Shown piece after piece: positions 26,227 through 35,154 of a DNA stretch of 64,000 bases. The notes beneath the pieces are model-generated. The model was not told the origin of the DNA and did not search any database. It saw only the letters and a program-made list of their open reading frames with translations. Every line of letters begins with the position of its first letter. Positions within the stretch are counted from its first letter, which is position 1. The DNA comes from Granulicella arctica (lineage in GTDB: Bacteria > Acidobacteriota > Terriglobia > Terriglobales > Acidobacteriaceae). Location of the stretch: contig NZ_JAGTUT010000002.1 in NCBI RefSeq assembly GCF_025685605.1, positions 186,001 through 250,000 of the forward strand. The letters are read 5' to 3'. A program made the translations under genes and the position numbers.

Positions 26227-29200
26227 CTATTTGACAAGAGGGATGGCAGACAACGAGGTACTGTAGGAATCAACACCTCCGGGAATGTAGCTTGCCTGAA
26301 CCTGGTGCGATCCGCTGGCACCTGTTAGAGCGACGCCATTGAGCGGCACGATTGCTGTCTGCGTTCCCAATTGGATGTTTACCGTATTGCTCCCAAAGGT
26401 TGTCACTGAGAGGTCCAGCTTCCCATCGCCATTGAAGTCTGCGACCGCAAGCTGGTACGGAGCGGTTGCGGAAGGAAAGGCTACCTGCGATTGGAAAGTT
26501 CCATTGCCATTTCCAATTAGCAGGCTGACTGTGTTCGCGGTGTAATTCGCGACAGCAAGGCTTTGCCTTCCGGTCCCATCAACACTCAGCGCTACCACCG
26601 AGCTAGGTTCAGTTCCTGTCGCATATGTTACTTGTGGAGTGAAGGTACCGCCGCCGGCATTGAGCAGGACACTCACCGCGTTACCACCAAGATTCGCCAC
26701 CGCCAGATCGGGAAGACCATCGCCATTGAAGTCTCCCACAGTCGCAGAGAATGGAGTGTTTCCAGTAGCGTAAGTCACCTCGGTCTGAAAGGTGCCATCA
26801 CCTTTGCCAAGCAGAAGCCCGGCTGTGTTGTCGCCGCCATTCAGGACGACGAGATCGAGGTTGCCATCGCCGTTGAAGTCAGCAGCGACGGTAGTGTCGG
26901 CGTTAGTACCGACAGCGGTGGTGGTTTGTGTCGTGAAGGTGCCGTTTCCATTTCCAAGCAAGACGCCAACTGTCTTATCACCAAGGTTCGTCACGACGAG
27001 ATCCAGAAATCCGTCGTTGTTTAGGTCAGCGACCGTGACAGAATAAGGCTCGTGACCTGTGGCATAAGACACCGGTGCAGCGAAGGTTCCGTCGCCATTG
27101 CCCAGCAAAATACTCACAGTGTTAGCGAAGAGGTTGGTGACGACGAGATCAACGCTCTGATCGTGGTTGAAATCGCCAACAGCAATCTGGTAAGGCTCGG
27201 GTCCAGCACTGTAAGACACTTCAGGCTTGAAGGTTCCGTCTCCGTTGCCCAGGAGAATACCAACGGTACCCTCCACCAAATTTGCAACTGCAACGTCCTG
27301 CAATCCATCCTTGTTGAAGTCACCGGTTATCGAAAAGAGTGCTCCCGTTCCTGCTGCCCCTGAAGGAAAGGACCTTGGTGCCGCAAGCGTTTGTGTGAGC
27401 GGTGAAGGCGTGGCTGTCCCGAGCAGCGTCCCAGTCGTCGTGTCGCGGAACTGAACGGTTCCGCCCGGAACCACCTGTCCGTAGAAAGTTGAAACATCGG
27501 TCAGGTTATACATGCCACCCGACGCGATGGCGGTAAGCGACTGGACGGTACCATAGTTCCCTGACGCAGTGACAACGAGTGTCCCCTGTGCCATGGTCTT
27601 TCCGGGTAGCTGATTTGTATCTTGGAACTGTGCAAGGATTGCATGGCTGCCAACGCCGGGAACCACCTTGATCACGGCGTTGCCGGCACTTAATTCAGAA
27701 GTACCCAGCAGCGCCGCAGGAGTTGTGGAGGTGTCGTAGAACTTGACGACTCCGGCCAGCGCCGGACTCGAGGTAAGTGTTGACGTGACTGTCGCGCTCA
27801 GCGTGACGACAGTTCCAGAGACTACTGGCGATGCCGGGGCTATGGCAAGCGCGACCGTACTGGAGGCCACATTAAGCGTTGCCGTAGCAGTCGGCCCGGA
27901 GTTACTGTTGGTTGCCGTCACAGGTCCCGTCGTGTTGATGTAACTCCCGATGACTGCCGAACTCACATTTACCTGAACGGTACAGGTTGAGCCTGCCGCA
28001 ATGGTCGCGCCGGAGAGGCTGATCGTGCTGCCGTTCGCTGCCGCCGTGACCGTGCCGCCGGCGCAGGTCGTTGTCTGTGCAGGGGTCAAAGCAACCCTCA
28101 GATTGGTCGGCAGGCCATCGCTGAGGGCAACTCCCGTCAGTGAAACAGGGTTTGCGCTTGGATTGCCCAGTGTAAACACTACTGCCGAACTGGCGTTGGG
28201 TGCCACAATTGCAGGAGAGAACATTTCGGAGATGGTCGGTTGCCCTACTACGATCGTCGGATTAGTTGCCGTGTCATTCGAGGTGTTCGTCTCGCCGCCG
28301 CCCGAAACGGCAACCGTGTTGTTATAAGTGCCGATGTCACTGCTCGCAATACTCACCGTCAGCGTGATCGCTGGATAGCTGACACTTGCCGCCAACGCAT
28401 CGGACCGCGTGCAGGTGATCGTCGAAACCGTGCAGGTCCAACCCGTGCCCGTAAGCGCCGTTGCTGAAAATCCGGATGGCAGCGTATCGACCACTGAAAC
28501 CGTGCCGCTGCTAGAAGCATTGCCACTATTCGTCGCCGTCAGGGTGTAAATATCGCCGGCATCCCCAGCTTTGAAGTTGCCAGCGTGTGCGCTGACCACA
28601 GTCAAATCGGAAGCCGACACTGTAAAGTTGAAGGCCGTGTTCGTATTGCAAAGGAATGGAGTGCTACTCGTGGCCGCGCTTACCTGGGAGATCGTGCAAC
28701 CATCTACCGTGACCGTAGCCGAACCCGTGCCGGCAACAGTCGCCGTCACCGATTCCTGTATGCCTGCAAGCGTGTTAGCAAGGGTGCTCAGGTTCGTGGC
28801 AGAGGTAACGGGCGAAGCGGCATGTTGCGTAACGCTGAGCGACGCCGGCACGCCGATGTAGGCAGCATCATTAGCTTGCGAATACACAGTCCCTGTCGAA
28901 TCCTGCGCCAAACTACCAGTGGCCGTGAGAGTCGCACCCGCGATAGGCGTCGTGCTGCTCAAGACCAAAGACAGGGATGTCATTGGGGTGCTGGTAAATG
29001 TCCCATTGGAGGTCGCACCGGTGGTGACTCCGAAGCCATCGCAACCAGTCGTGTTGCCGCCAACAACATTGCAACCGAACCAGTTGTCGGCGATATTTGC
29101 AGTAACATTTCCTACAATCTTGTTACAGCCCAGGGCAAAACCATCGTGCTGCGCCAGGTCCGTACCCGTCGGCGGCTTGTTGCCGACGAGGCGCGAGTAG

Positions 29201-31638
29201 TGCATCGTGAAAGTATTCGTGATGCCGCCACCATTCTCGTCGACGCAGACCGCGTTGCCATCTCCCGTACCACTTACAGTGATGTAGTTCCCTGTGAAGG
29301 TGGAAGCGGTTACGATCATGGCCGTGTTCCCAAGGTCGTATTCAAGAGCTCCGCCCCCGGATGCCGTGTTGCCTATGAAGGTTGATCCGCTAATGGTCGC
29401 GCCTCCGCCTGCGCTGTACCCGCCTCCACCTTCAGTCGCTGTATTACCTGAGAAGATCGTGTTTGTAATCAAATCTGCGACGCCCGTGGATGGCCCGTCG
29501 GTGCTCAACCCGCCGCCTAGTCCGCCACCCTGGTTATACCCCGCAGTCACAGCCTGACTAGAGGTGTTGTTCGAGATCGTGTCCCCGCTCAGGATCACCC
29601 GTACATTCCCTTCAATCTCGATCGCGCCGCCCTCCGCAGGCGTTTTGGAGTTCGAAACCGTGGAGTTATCGAGCTCGACCACGTTGCCATTGCCAGTAAG
29701 CCCAAGTCCATCCAGGGCTCCCCCTTCGTTGTACATGCAATAGCCGTTGTTCAGCACCACGTTCACCAGCGTCAGAGCATCGTTGGCATCGCCTGCCCAG
29801 TCAATTAAGCCACCTTGATAGTTAATGCTCCCGCCATTTGTGAAGAGATCATCCGTGTCAGTTCCATTCTGGATGGTCAGCCCTGACATGTAGGTATCGA
29901 AGGAAGGGCTGCTAGTGTTCACGACGCCGGAGTTGATGTCGAAGATGTTGTCCTGGTGTCCACTTGTGTTCATGGTCTGGATGATCGTTGTTGTCTTCCC
30001 CGCCCCAATGATGCTTGCAGCACCATCAAGATCGAGGTGGATGTTTACATCACCGTCGATGTCAGTAGCTTGGCCGTTATTAGAAGCTGATAGCGTGTAC
30101 GTACCTGCGGGCAGGTTGATGGTGTCGGCTTTTGTCGTCCCAATGGTCGTTCCCCCCGTGTTCGTCTGATCGTTATTGACCACCGCGATGGCCGAGCGCA
30201 ATGTGCATCCAGCCGTGTTGTTGATGCAAGCAGCAGTATTCAGGGTCGCGGAGTCTGCGGTCGTGTTGACGTTCATCGTGCGGTTCGCTGGCAGTTGCGC
30301 AATCTGCGGCGTCACTCCACCCAGTGTCACTACCCCCATGCGCGCGTCCGCCGCCACCCGCGTCGCTATGGCTGCTGTAACTGGATCGTTGGTCGAGTCG
30401 ATCGAAACAACGATGTTTGTCTTACGCATATCGCCATCTGCAACACTCACATGCGTCATCTGGATGTACTGGCCGCGCTCCATGAGCGCCAGATCGTCGT
30501 TGCCATTCCCGGTAAGGTGTCCATGGATCAGCACCGGAGCGCTCGCGCCTACACTCGTTCCGCGTCCAAAATTCGGGGTCGTCTCCACCTCCGTCCAGGG
30601 TTGGCCGGTCGTCTTGAGCGGGTGGACACGGGGTGAGCGTGATTGGTGCGTCAACGTCAGACCGCGCCGCCGCGCACGCACCTCCTCCGGGCTCAGTTGA
30701 TGCAGATTCAACAGTCCCCGCGTGAACAGATGCATCGTCGCGTCCGCGCCAAGCACGGCAAGCTGCATTCCTCCGTCCAGGTTGTAGGTAAAGTAGCCTG
30801 CGACCGCGGCTACGACACCCTCACGCATCACAGTCTGCACATCGGGCTTGCCTGCCAGCAATGATTCACCATCAATCAGGATTGCCTTGCCACCTGCGAC
30901 TGCGAATACATCTTGTACATTGCCGCCGTTTACCGGCGCAATCTCCATGGAAGTCACCGCACCAGGCATGGCCGCAAACCCAACAGTCGTCCCATCTCCG
31001 GCCACTACCTGCAGACCGCATCCGCTTGCCCCGCAGACAGAACCCACAATCAGGTTCTGACCCATGGGACTGCGCCAGGTCTTCAACGCCTTCACCGGTC
31101 CGCTGAAAGGCAAAGCCCGCGCTGGTAAGAACGTTCCATCGCCTCGACCCGCAAGCAGATAGACGGTGCTTCCACCCTTTGCCGCAACCAAAAGGTCTTG
31201 ATGTCCATAACCGCTCACGTCGGCTGTTTCCATTAGATCTGGATGCACCGATATCGCGATCGCCTCTGCTTTTGCGGTATACGGCGCAACAAACTGCCCC
31301 GCCGCCACCATCGCCTGCTCCCTTGGCGTCGGCGCGGTCGCTGCCTCCATCCCGCGTTGCAGCAGCAACGCGCCGCTTCCATCAGCAAGTCCATAACCCG
31401 TCACCAGATCCCTTACGCTGTCGCCGTCGAAGTCTGCCACCGCCAGTGAAAGGCCCTTGCGCGCGCCCGTCGCCTTCGCCTGCAGCGCTCTTGTTCCGCC
31501 GGTGATCGTCTGCGGCAGCGCACGTTCGCTATCCCGGTGCAATGTGCTGTACTGCATCTGCTGCGCCGAGGCCGACCACGCTCCTGCACAGCACGCAACG
31601 AGGAGGGCAGTTGCAAGAGAACGGCTAACGGATAACAT
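26227..31638 (-). CDS. Giant secreted beta-helix/Ig-like/FG-GAP repeat protein
   Basis: About 1803 residues. Signal peptide (ATALLVACCAGAW..., cleavage near WSASA); residues about 60-430 FG-GAP-like; about 465-520 a CSLREA-like entry (NTTADSATLNTAACINNTAGCTLRSAI is here, with cysteines); about 520-870 a right-handed beta-helix rich in GGG/SGN runs; about 900-1420 DUF11/Ig-like units (TLTATNSGNASSSGTVSVVD, ALAIAPASPVVSGTVV); about 1455-1780 a second FG-GAP propeller of seven or so repeats (VGDFNHDQSVDLVVTN, VADLNNDGFLDLVVTN). ATG at 31638 follows a GGAG; a GTG three codons earlier is less likely. Probable surface adhesin or appendage; ligand unknown. Confidence 0.85.
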   Translation of the reverse strand: MLSVSRSLATALLVACCAGAWSASAQQMQYSTLHRDSERALPQTITGGTRALQAKATGARKGLSLAVADFDGDSVRDLVTGYGLADGSGALLLQRGMEAATAPTPREQAMVAAGQFVAPYTAKAEAIAISVHPDLMETADVSGYGHQDLLVAAKGGSTVYLLAGRGDGTFLPARALPFSGPVKALKTWRSPMGQNLIVGSVCGASGCGLQVVAGDGTTVGFAAMPGAVTSMEIAPVNGGNVQDVFAVAGGKAILIDGESLLAGKPDVQTVMREGVVAAVAGYFTYNLDGGMQLAVLGADATMHLFTRGLLNLHQLSPEEVRARRRGLTLTHQSRSPRVHPLKTTGQPWTEVETTPNFGRGTSVGASAPVLIHGHLTGNGNDDLALMERGQYIQMTHVSVADGDMRKTNIVVSIDSTNDPVTAAIATRVAADARMGVVTLGGVTPQIAQLPANRTMNVNTTADSATLNTAACINNTAGCTLRSAIAVVNNDQTNTGGTTIGTTKADTINLPAGTYTLSASNNGQATDIDGDVNIHLDLDGAASIIGAGKTTTIIQTMNTSGHQDNIFDINSGVVNTSSPSFDTYMSGLTIQNGTDTDDLFTNGGSINYQGGLIDWAGDANDALTLVNVVLNNGYCMYNEGGALDGLGLTGNGNVVELDNSTVSNSKTPAEGGAIEIEGNVRVILSGDTISNNTSSQAVTAGYNQGGGLGGGLSTDGPSTGVADLITNTIFSGNTATEGGGGYSAGGGATISGSTFIGNTASGGGALEYDLGNTAMIVTASTFTGNYITVSGTGDGNAVCVDENGGGITNTFTMHYSRLVGNKPPTGTDLAQHDGFALGCNKIVGNVTANIADNWFGCNVVGGNTTGCDGFGVTTGATSNGTFTSTPMTSLSLVLSSTTPIAGATLTATGSLAQDSTGTVYSQANDAAYIGVPASLSVTQHAASPVTSATNLSTLANTLAGIQESVTATVAGTGSATVTVDGCTISQVSAATSSTPFLCNTNTAFNFTVSASDLTVVSAHAGNFKAGDAGDIYTLTATNSGNASSSGTVSVVDTLPSGFSATALTGTGWTCTVSTITCTRSDALAASVSYPAITLTVSIASSDIGTYNNTVAVSGGGETNTSNDTATNPTIVVGQPTISEMFSPAIVAPNASSAVVFTLGNPSANPVSLTGVALSDGLPTNLRVALTPAQTTTCAGGTVTAAANGSTISLSGATIAAGSTCTVQVNVSSAVIGSYINTTGPVTATNSNSGPTATATLNVASSTVALAIAPASPVVSGTVVTLSATVTSTLTSSPALAGVVKFYDTSTTPAALLGTSELSAGNAVIKVVPGVGSHAILAQFQDTNQLPGKTMAQGTLVVTASGNYGTVQSLTAIASGGMYNLTDVSTFYGQVVPGGTVQFRDTTTGTLLGTATPSPLTQTLAAPRSFPSGAAGTGALFSITGDFNKDGLQDVAVANLVEGTVGILLGNGDGTFKPEVSYSAGPEPYQIAVGDFNHDQSVDLVVTNLFANTVSILLGNGDGTFAAPVSYATGHEPYSVTVADLNNDGFLDLVVTNLGDKTVGVLLGNGNGTFTTQTTTAVGTNADTTVAADFNGDGNLDLVVLNGGDNTAGLLLGKGDGTFQTEVTYATGNTPFSATVGDFNGDGLPDLAVANLGGNAVSVLLNAGGGTFTPQVTYATGTEPSSVVALSVDGTGRQSLAVANYTANTVSLLIGNGNGTFQSQVAFPSATAPYQLAVADFNGDGKLDLSVTTFGSNTVNIQLGTQTAIVPLNGVALTGASGSHQVQASYIPGGVDSYSTSLSAIPLVK

Positions 31639-31874
31639 GGTTGGCACTCCATCAAACCGGAATAGAACTCAGGGCAGACCTACTCATAAGTTCGCCAGAT
31701 GTATTGCAGGGGAATAAAATGCTGCTCCAGCGGAAATTGTTAGAGCCCTGACTTCGTGAACACCTCGCATAGTACCTACGTAACGGGTGGGGCACAATAT
31801 ATTTGTAAGTGATAGCCACAGAAGCCTGCGTGCAGGCCCCCATTACGGCTGGGGCTCCGTTAGATTAGTAGTGC

Positions 31875-32693
31875 ATGAACCTTCATCTGCAACCCGCTCG
31901 TCCGGAAGACGCTCTGTTTCTGGAAGTGTTGTTCCGCGACGTGCACGAGCCTGAATTTGCTCCTCTTCAGCTTCCTCCTCAGGCTTTGGCTCAGCTTATC
32001 GCCATGCAGTTTCGTGCCCAGTCACTCGGCTACGCCTCCCAGTACCCCGATGCCCAGGACCATATCGTAATTGTTGGAGACGAGGCTGCCGGAAGGCTGC
32101 TCATCCACCGCGATTCGCAGCAGATTCAACTGATAGATATTGCACTGCTCGCACGATTCCGCAATCAAGGTCTCGGTTCCGAACTGCTCCGGCTCCTTAT
32201 TCAAGAGGCCGCACAAGTCGCGTCCGTCCTCCGCCTCACCGTTCGCTTCGATAACGCCGCACTTCGCCTATATCAGAAGAAAGGCTTTATCCGTACCGGC
32301 GGCGACGGCCTGAACCTCGCAATGGAGTGGCGCGCCGAGGCACCCTGTATCAATCCCTCATTCCCGATAGCACAGCCGATGGAACCGGCCGAGCAGGGCT
32401 TCACCGGAACCTACTTCCTCTCGCTGGCTGGTCAGACGTTCACGGCGAACGATCAAATGGGCACATCCATTCCACTCCTGCTCGAAACCGTCAATATCTT
32501 TCACGGTCAAGTGTCGACTGAAGATAGCTTTTCGCTACAGTTCACCGGCCCTCTCATGCCTGTACTTCGGTCGGAGTGCGTAGAACTGACTCCACCCGCA
32601 GCCGATCCCATGGAACTCTTTTTGGTGGCCAACGGTCCCGCACAGGGCCGGATGCGCTATGAGGCAATCTTCAACCGTGCGGTCCCTTGGTGA
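31875..32693 (+). CDS. GNAT acetyltransferase fused to a C-terminal DUF6916-like domain
   Basis: 272 residues. Residues about 1-150 form a GNAT fold with the acetyl-CoA loop ARFRNQGLGSELLRLLIQEA (R/Q-x-x-G-x-G/A) and the RLYQKKGF motif, so acetyl transfer to an amine is likely. Residues about 170-272 (FTGTYFLSLAGQTF, DSFSLQFTGP, MELFLVANGP, MRYEAIFN) match the DUF6916-like fold of the protein at 25697. The next three genes encode collar-domain proteins on the same strand, making a modifying or assembly role on them plausible. First ATG used; no strong ribosome site. Confidence 0.75.
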   Translation: MNLHLQPARPEDALFLEVLFRDVHEPEFAPLQLPPQALAQLIAMQFRAQSLGYASQYPDAQDHIVIVGDEAAGRLLIHRDSQQIQLIDIALLARFRNQGLGSELLRLLIQEAAQVASVLRLTVRFDNAALRLYQKKGFIRTGGDGLNLAMEWRAEAPCINPSFPIAQPMEPAEQGFTGTYFLSLAGQTFTANDQMGTSIPLLLETVNIFHGQVSTEDSFSLQFTGPLMPVLRSECVELTPPAADPMELFLVANGPAQGRMRYEAIFNRAVPW

Positions 32694-32851
32694 TCTCAGT
32701 CGCTCATCAATAAATCTGTTTTGTGCTTGCTATGGTAAGGGTTCCTGATTACATTGGCTGTGGCAACTTGAGGGGTACTACGGTAATCCGAAAGATAACA
32801 CCGCCTTACCGCTGACCCGTCAGATCTTCCTGATCCAGAGGAGCAATGGGC

Positions 32852-33364
32852 ATGGCACTCTCCTACATCGGTGAAATTCGCCTGGTTGGCTTCAACTTTG
32901 CTCCCCGCGGCTGGATACTCTGCCAGGGCCAGCTTCTGTCGATAGCGCAATACGAGACGCTCTTTGTCCTGATTGGCACGACCTACGGCGGCGATGGCCA
33001 GACCACCTTCGGACTTCCCGACCTGCGCGGACGCACCCCAGTTCATTTTGGCACCTCCACTAGCGGAGCTTCCTATACAGCCGGCCTGCTGACGGGCCAG
33101 GAGAGTGTCACTCTGACTGCCGCGCAGGTAGCCACGCACACCCACGGCCTTAGTACGCAGCCCGCTGCTGGAACAAGTCCATCACCATCCGGAGGTTTCT
33201 TCGCAGGTGCCTCTTCCTCCTATTACAGCACCTCCAGCAGTGGCGCCACGGCTGCCGTGTTGCTGCCTGGTCCGGTCTCGCCACAGCCACATTCCAATCT
33301 TCAACCCTACCTTTGCTTGAACTACGCCATCAGTCTCGAAGGTGTGTTTCCCAGCCGTAACTAA
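32852..33364 (+). CDS. Phage tail collar-domain (MdpB-like) protein, copy 1
   Basis: 170-residue protein of the 'microcystin-dependent protein'/phage tail collar family (PF07484). N-terminal IGEIRLVGFNFAPRGWILCQGQLLSIAQY, LIGTTYGGDGQTTFGLPDLRGRTPVHFG, a HTHG stretch (ATHTHGLST) and the C-terminal CLNYAISLEGVFPSRN are the family hallmarks. The ATG at 32852 has GAGGAG eight bases upstream; an ATG two codons earlier lies too close to that site. First of three tandem paralogues. The phage version forms short-tail-fibre tips; bacterial chromosomal versions have no proven role. Confidence 0.85.
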   Translation: MALSYIGEIRLVGFNFAPRGWILCQGQLLSIAQYETLFVLIGTTYGGDGQTTFGLPDLRGRTPVHFGTSTSGASYTAGLLTGQESVTLTAAQVATHTHGLSTQPAAGTSPSPSGGFFAGASSSYYSTSSSGATAAVLLPGPVSPQPHSNLQPYLCLNYAISLEGVFPSRN

Positions 33365-33414
33365 TCGAGCCATCGGTTGGTCGTGGCAAACCTCATCAGG
33401 AGTCAGGAATTCAC

Positions 33415-33924
33415 ATGAGCACACCGTTCCTCGGTCAAATCTCCACCTTCGGTTTTGCCTTCGCCCCCAAAGGCTTCGCCCTGTGCAACGGCCAGCTACT
33501 GCCGATCTCGCAAAATCAGGCACTCTTCTCTCTCCTTGGCACCACGTACGGGGGCAATGGCACCACGACCTTTGCCCTGCCAAATCTACAGGGCTGCGCC
33601 AGTCTTGGCTTTGGGACCGCAGTCGCGGCCAACTACGCGCAGGGCCAGGTCGGCGGCGAGGTAAGTCACACGCTCATCTCCAATGAGATCCCTACACACA
33701 CCCACACGGCAGCAGCCACCAACTCGGGAGCGTCCATCGCTTCGGCTGTCAACGCGTATCCAACCTCGGATACGGCGGCGAAGCCTTTCAATCCATCGGT
33801 CTCGGACGGGGTCTTTATGCAGTCCAGCCCTAACAGCGGCGGCCAGCCACACTCCAACCAGTCCCCGCTTCTGGTGATCAATTTCTGTATCGCCCTTCAG
33901 GGCATCTTCCCGTCGCGCAACTAA
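33415..33924 (+). CDS. Phage tail collar-domain (MdpB-like) protein, copy 2
   Basis: 169 residues, same layout as copy 1: LGQISTFGFAFAPKGFALCNGQLLPIS, LLGTTYGGNGTTTFALPNLQGCASLGFG, IPTHTHTAAAT, ending FCIALQGIFPSRN. A Gly/Ser/Asn-rich variable middle (SGASIASAVNAYPTSDTAAK) may be a binding face. Start ATG at 33415; a GGAG and AGG run precede it. Fifty bases follow copy 1, so the three are likely one transcript. Confidence 0.85.
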   Translation: MSTPFLGQISTFGFAFAPKGFALCNGQLLPISQNQALFSLLGTTYGGNGTTTFALPNLQGCASLGFGTAVAANYAQGQVGGEVSHTLISNEIPTHTHTAAATNSGASIASAVNAYPTSDTAAKPFNPSVSDGVFMQSSPNSGGQPHSNQSPLLVINFCIALQGIFPSRN

Positions 33925-33949
33925 TTCGTCGTCCGCAGGAGTTTTGCTC

Positions 33950-34471
33950 ATGTCCGAACCTTTTATCGGGGAAGTCCGCATCTTCGGTTTCAACTTTGCA
34001 CCACGCAATTGGGCGTTCTGCCGCGGACAACTCATAGCAATCGCCCAGAACACTGCCCTCTTTTCGCTCCTCGGAACCACCTACGGCGGCGACGGTCGAA
34101 CTACCTTCGCTCTGCCCAATCTGCAAGGCAATATTCCGGTCAGCTCCGGCCAGGGTCCGGGGCTCTCCCCGTACAGTCTCGGCCAGCAAAGTGGATCGAC
34201 TGGAGTCACCCTGCTGACCACCAGCCTTCCTGGCCACTCGCATACGCTTCCCGCAGGTGCTGCTGCCACTACCCCAACTCCTGCTGCCAATACCTTCCTC
34301 GGTGCCGGAGCAAGGGGCAAGACTATCTACTCCACGACTACCGACGGAACCACCATGAATGCAGCCGCCGTCGCCACTGCCGGCGGCAATCAGCCTCACA
34401 ACAACATGATGCCGTACGTCGCGATGAACTATTGCATTTGTCTTACGGGCATCTTTCCATCGCGCAACTAG
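33950..34471 (+). CDS. Phage tail collar-domain (MdpB-like) protein, copy 3
   Basis: 173 residues: FIGEVRIFGFNFAPRNWAFCRGQLIAIA, LLGTTYGGDGRTTFALPNLQGNIPV, LPGHSHTLPAG, and C-terminal AMNYCICLTGIFPSRN. ATG at 33950 follows AGGAG nine bases upstream; a TTG two codons earlier is not needed. Twenty-five bases after copy 2 and 41 before cysC. The three copies differ mainly in the variable middle, as expected if they form hetero-oligomers or bind different ligands. Confidence 0.85.
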   Translation: MSEPFIGEVRIFGFNFAPRNWAFCRGQLIAIAQNTALFSLLGTTYGGDGRTTFALPNLQGNIPVSSGQGPGLSPYSLGQQSGSTGVTLLTTSLPGHSHTLPAGAAATTPTPAANTFLGAGARGKTIYSTTTDGTTMNAAAVATAGGNQPHNNMMPYVAMNYCICLTGIFPSRN

Positions 34472-34512
34472 GACCTTCGCCTTCGCGGAATTATCTTCGG
34501 GCGAGACTGAAC

Positions 34513-35154
34513 ATGACCAGCGCTGAATCAGGCACGCTTCATCCCGGCGTCATCATCTGGTTCACAGGCCTTAGCGGCGCGGGCAAGACCACGCTTTGTC
34601 GCTGCATCGCTCAGACTCTAAGCAGCCACCGTCTGAAAAACGTCTTGCTCGATGGCGACGAGATCCGCGCCACCATATCTTCTGATCTCGGGTTCACCCG
34701 CACCGACCGTGAAGAAAATATGTGTCGGCTGGCCGCTCTTGCTTCCTTCCACGCATTACAGGGAGTGATTGTCCTGGTCGCCGCCATCGCTCCCTACCGT
34801 GGGCTCCGCGAGCATCATCGAAGCGCTTCCCCCGTACCCTTCCTCGAAGCGTTTGTTGATGCCCCACTCACTATCTGCGAGGCCCGCGACCCGAAAGGTC
34901 TTTACCGTGCCGCCCGCGCCGGCACAATCCAGCGTTTCACCGGCATCGGTGACGTGTACGAGCCACCGCTTCATCCTGACATTCACTGCTGCACCAGCCG
35001 CGAGACTATCACTCAAAGCTGCCTCAAGGTCCTCGACGCACTCAGACTTGTTGTGCTGCCGCTTCAGCTTCCAACTGCCGCCCTCTCTCCAACTCCAGCA
35101 GTCGAAAGACGGGTCGCAGATACTCTTCCGTTACCGTTCGCACCCGTTCTGTAG
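34513..35154 (+). CDS. cysC: Adenylylsulfate (APS) kinase
   Basis: Phosphorylates APS to PAPS, the sulfate donor for sulfotransferases. The 213-residue chain has P-loop GLSGAGKTT (residues 19-27), LLDGDEIR, DLGFTRTDREENMCR, VDAPLTICEARDPKGLYRAARAG and FTGIGDVYEPP, all CysC hallmarks; the lid serine region reads APYRGLRE rather than ISPFR. About 36 residues after VLDALR are an extra tail that overlaps the end of the sulfotransferase gene on the other strand. ATG at 34513. No ATP sulfurylase is in the window, so APS must come from elsewhere. Its place beside a sulfotransferase suggests local PAPS supply rather than assimilation. Confidence 0.85.
   Translation: MTSAESGTLHPGVIIWFTGLSGAGKTTLCRCIAQTLSSHRLKNVLLDGDEIRATISSDLGFTRTDREENMCRLAALASFHALQGVIVLVAAIAPYRGLREHHRSASPVPFLEAFVDAPLTICEARDPKGLYRAARAGTIQRFTGIGDVYEPPLHPDIHCCTSRETITQSCLKVLDALRLVVLPLQLPTAALSPTPAVERRVADTLPLPFAPVL

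Noticed and set aside
26339..31128. Frames on the plus strand under the giant FG-GAP gene
   Set aside because: All are antisense shadows of periodic repeats; no independent start signals or motifs.
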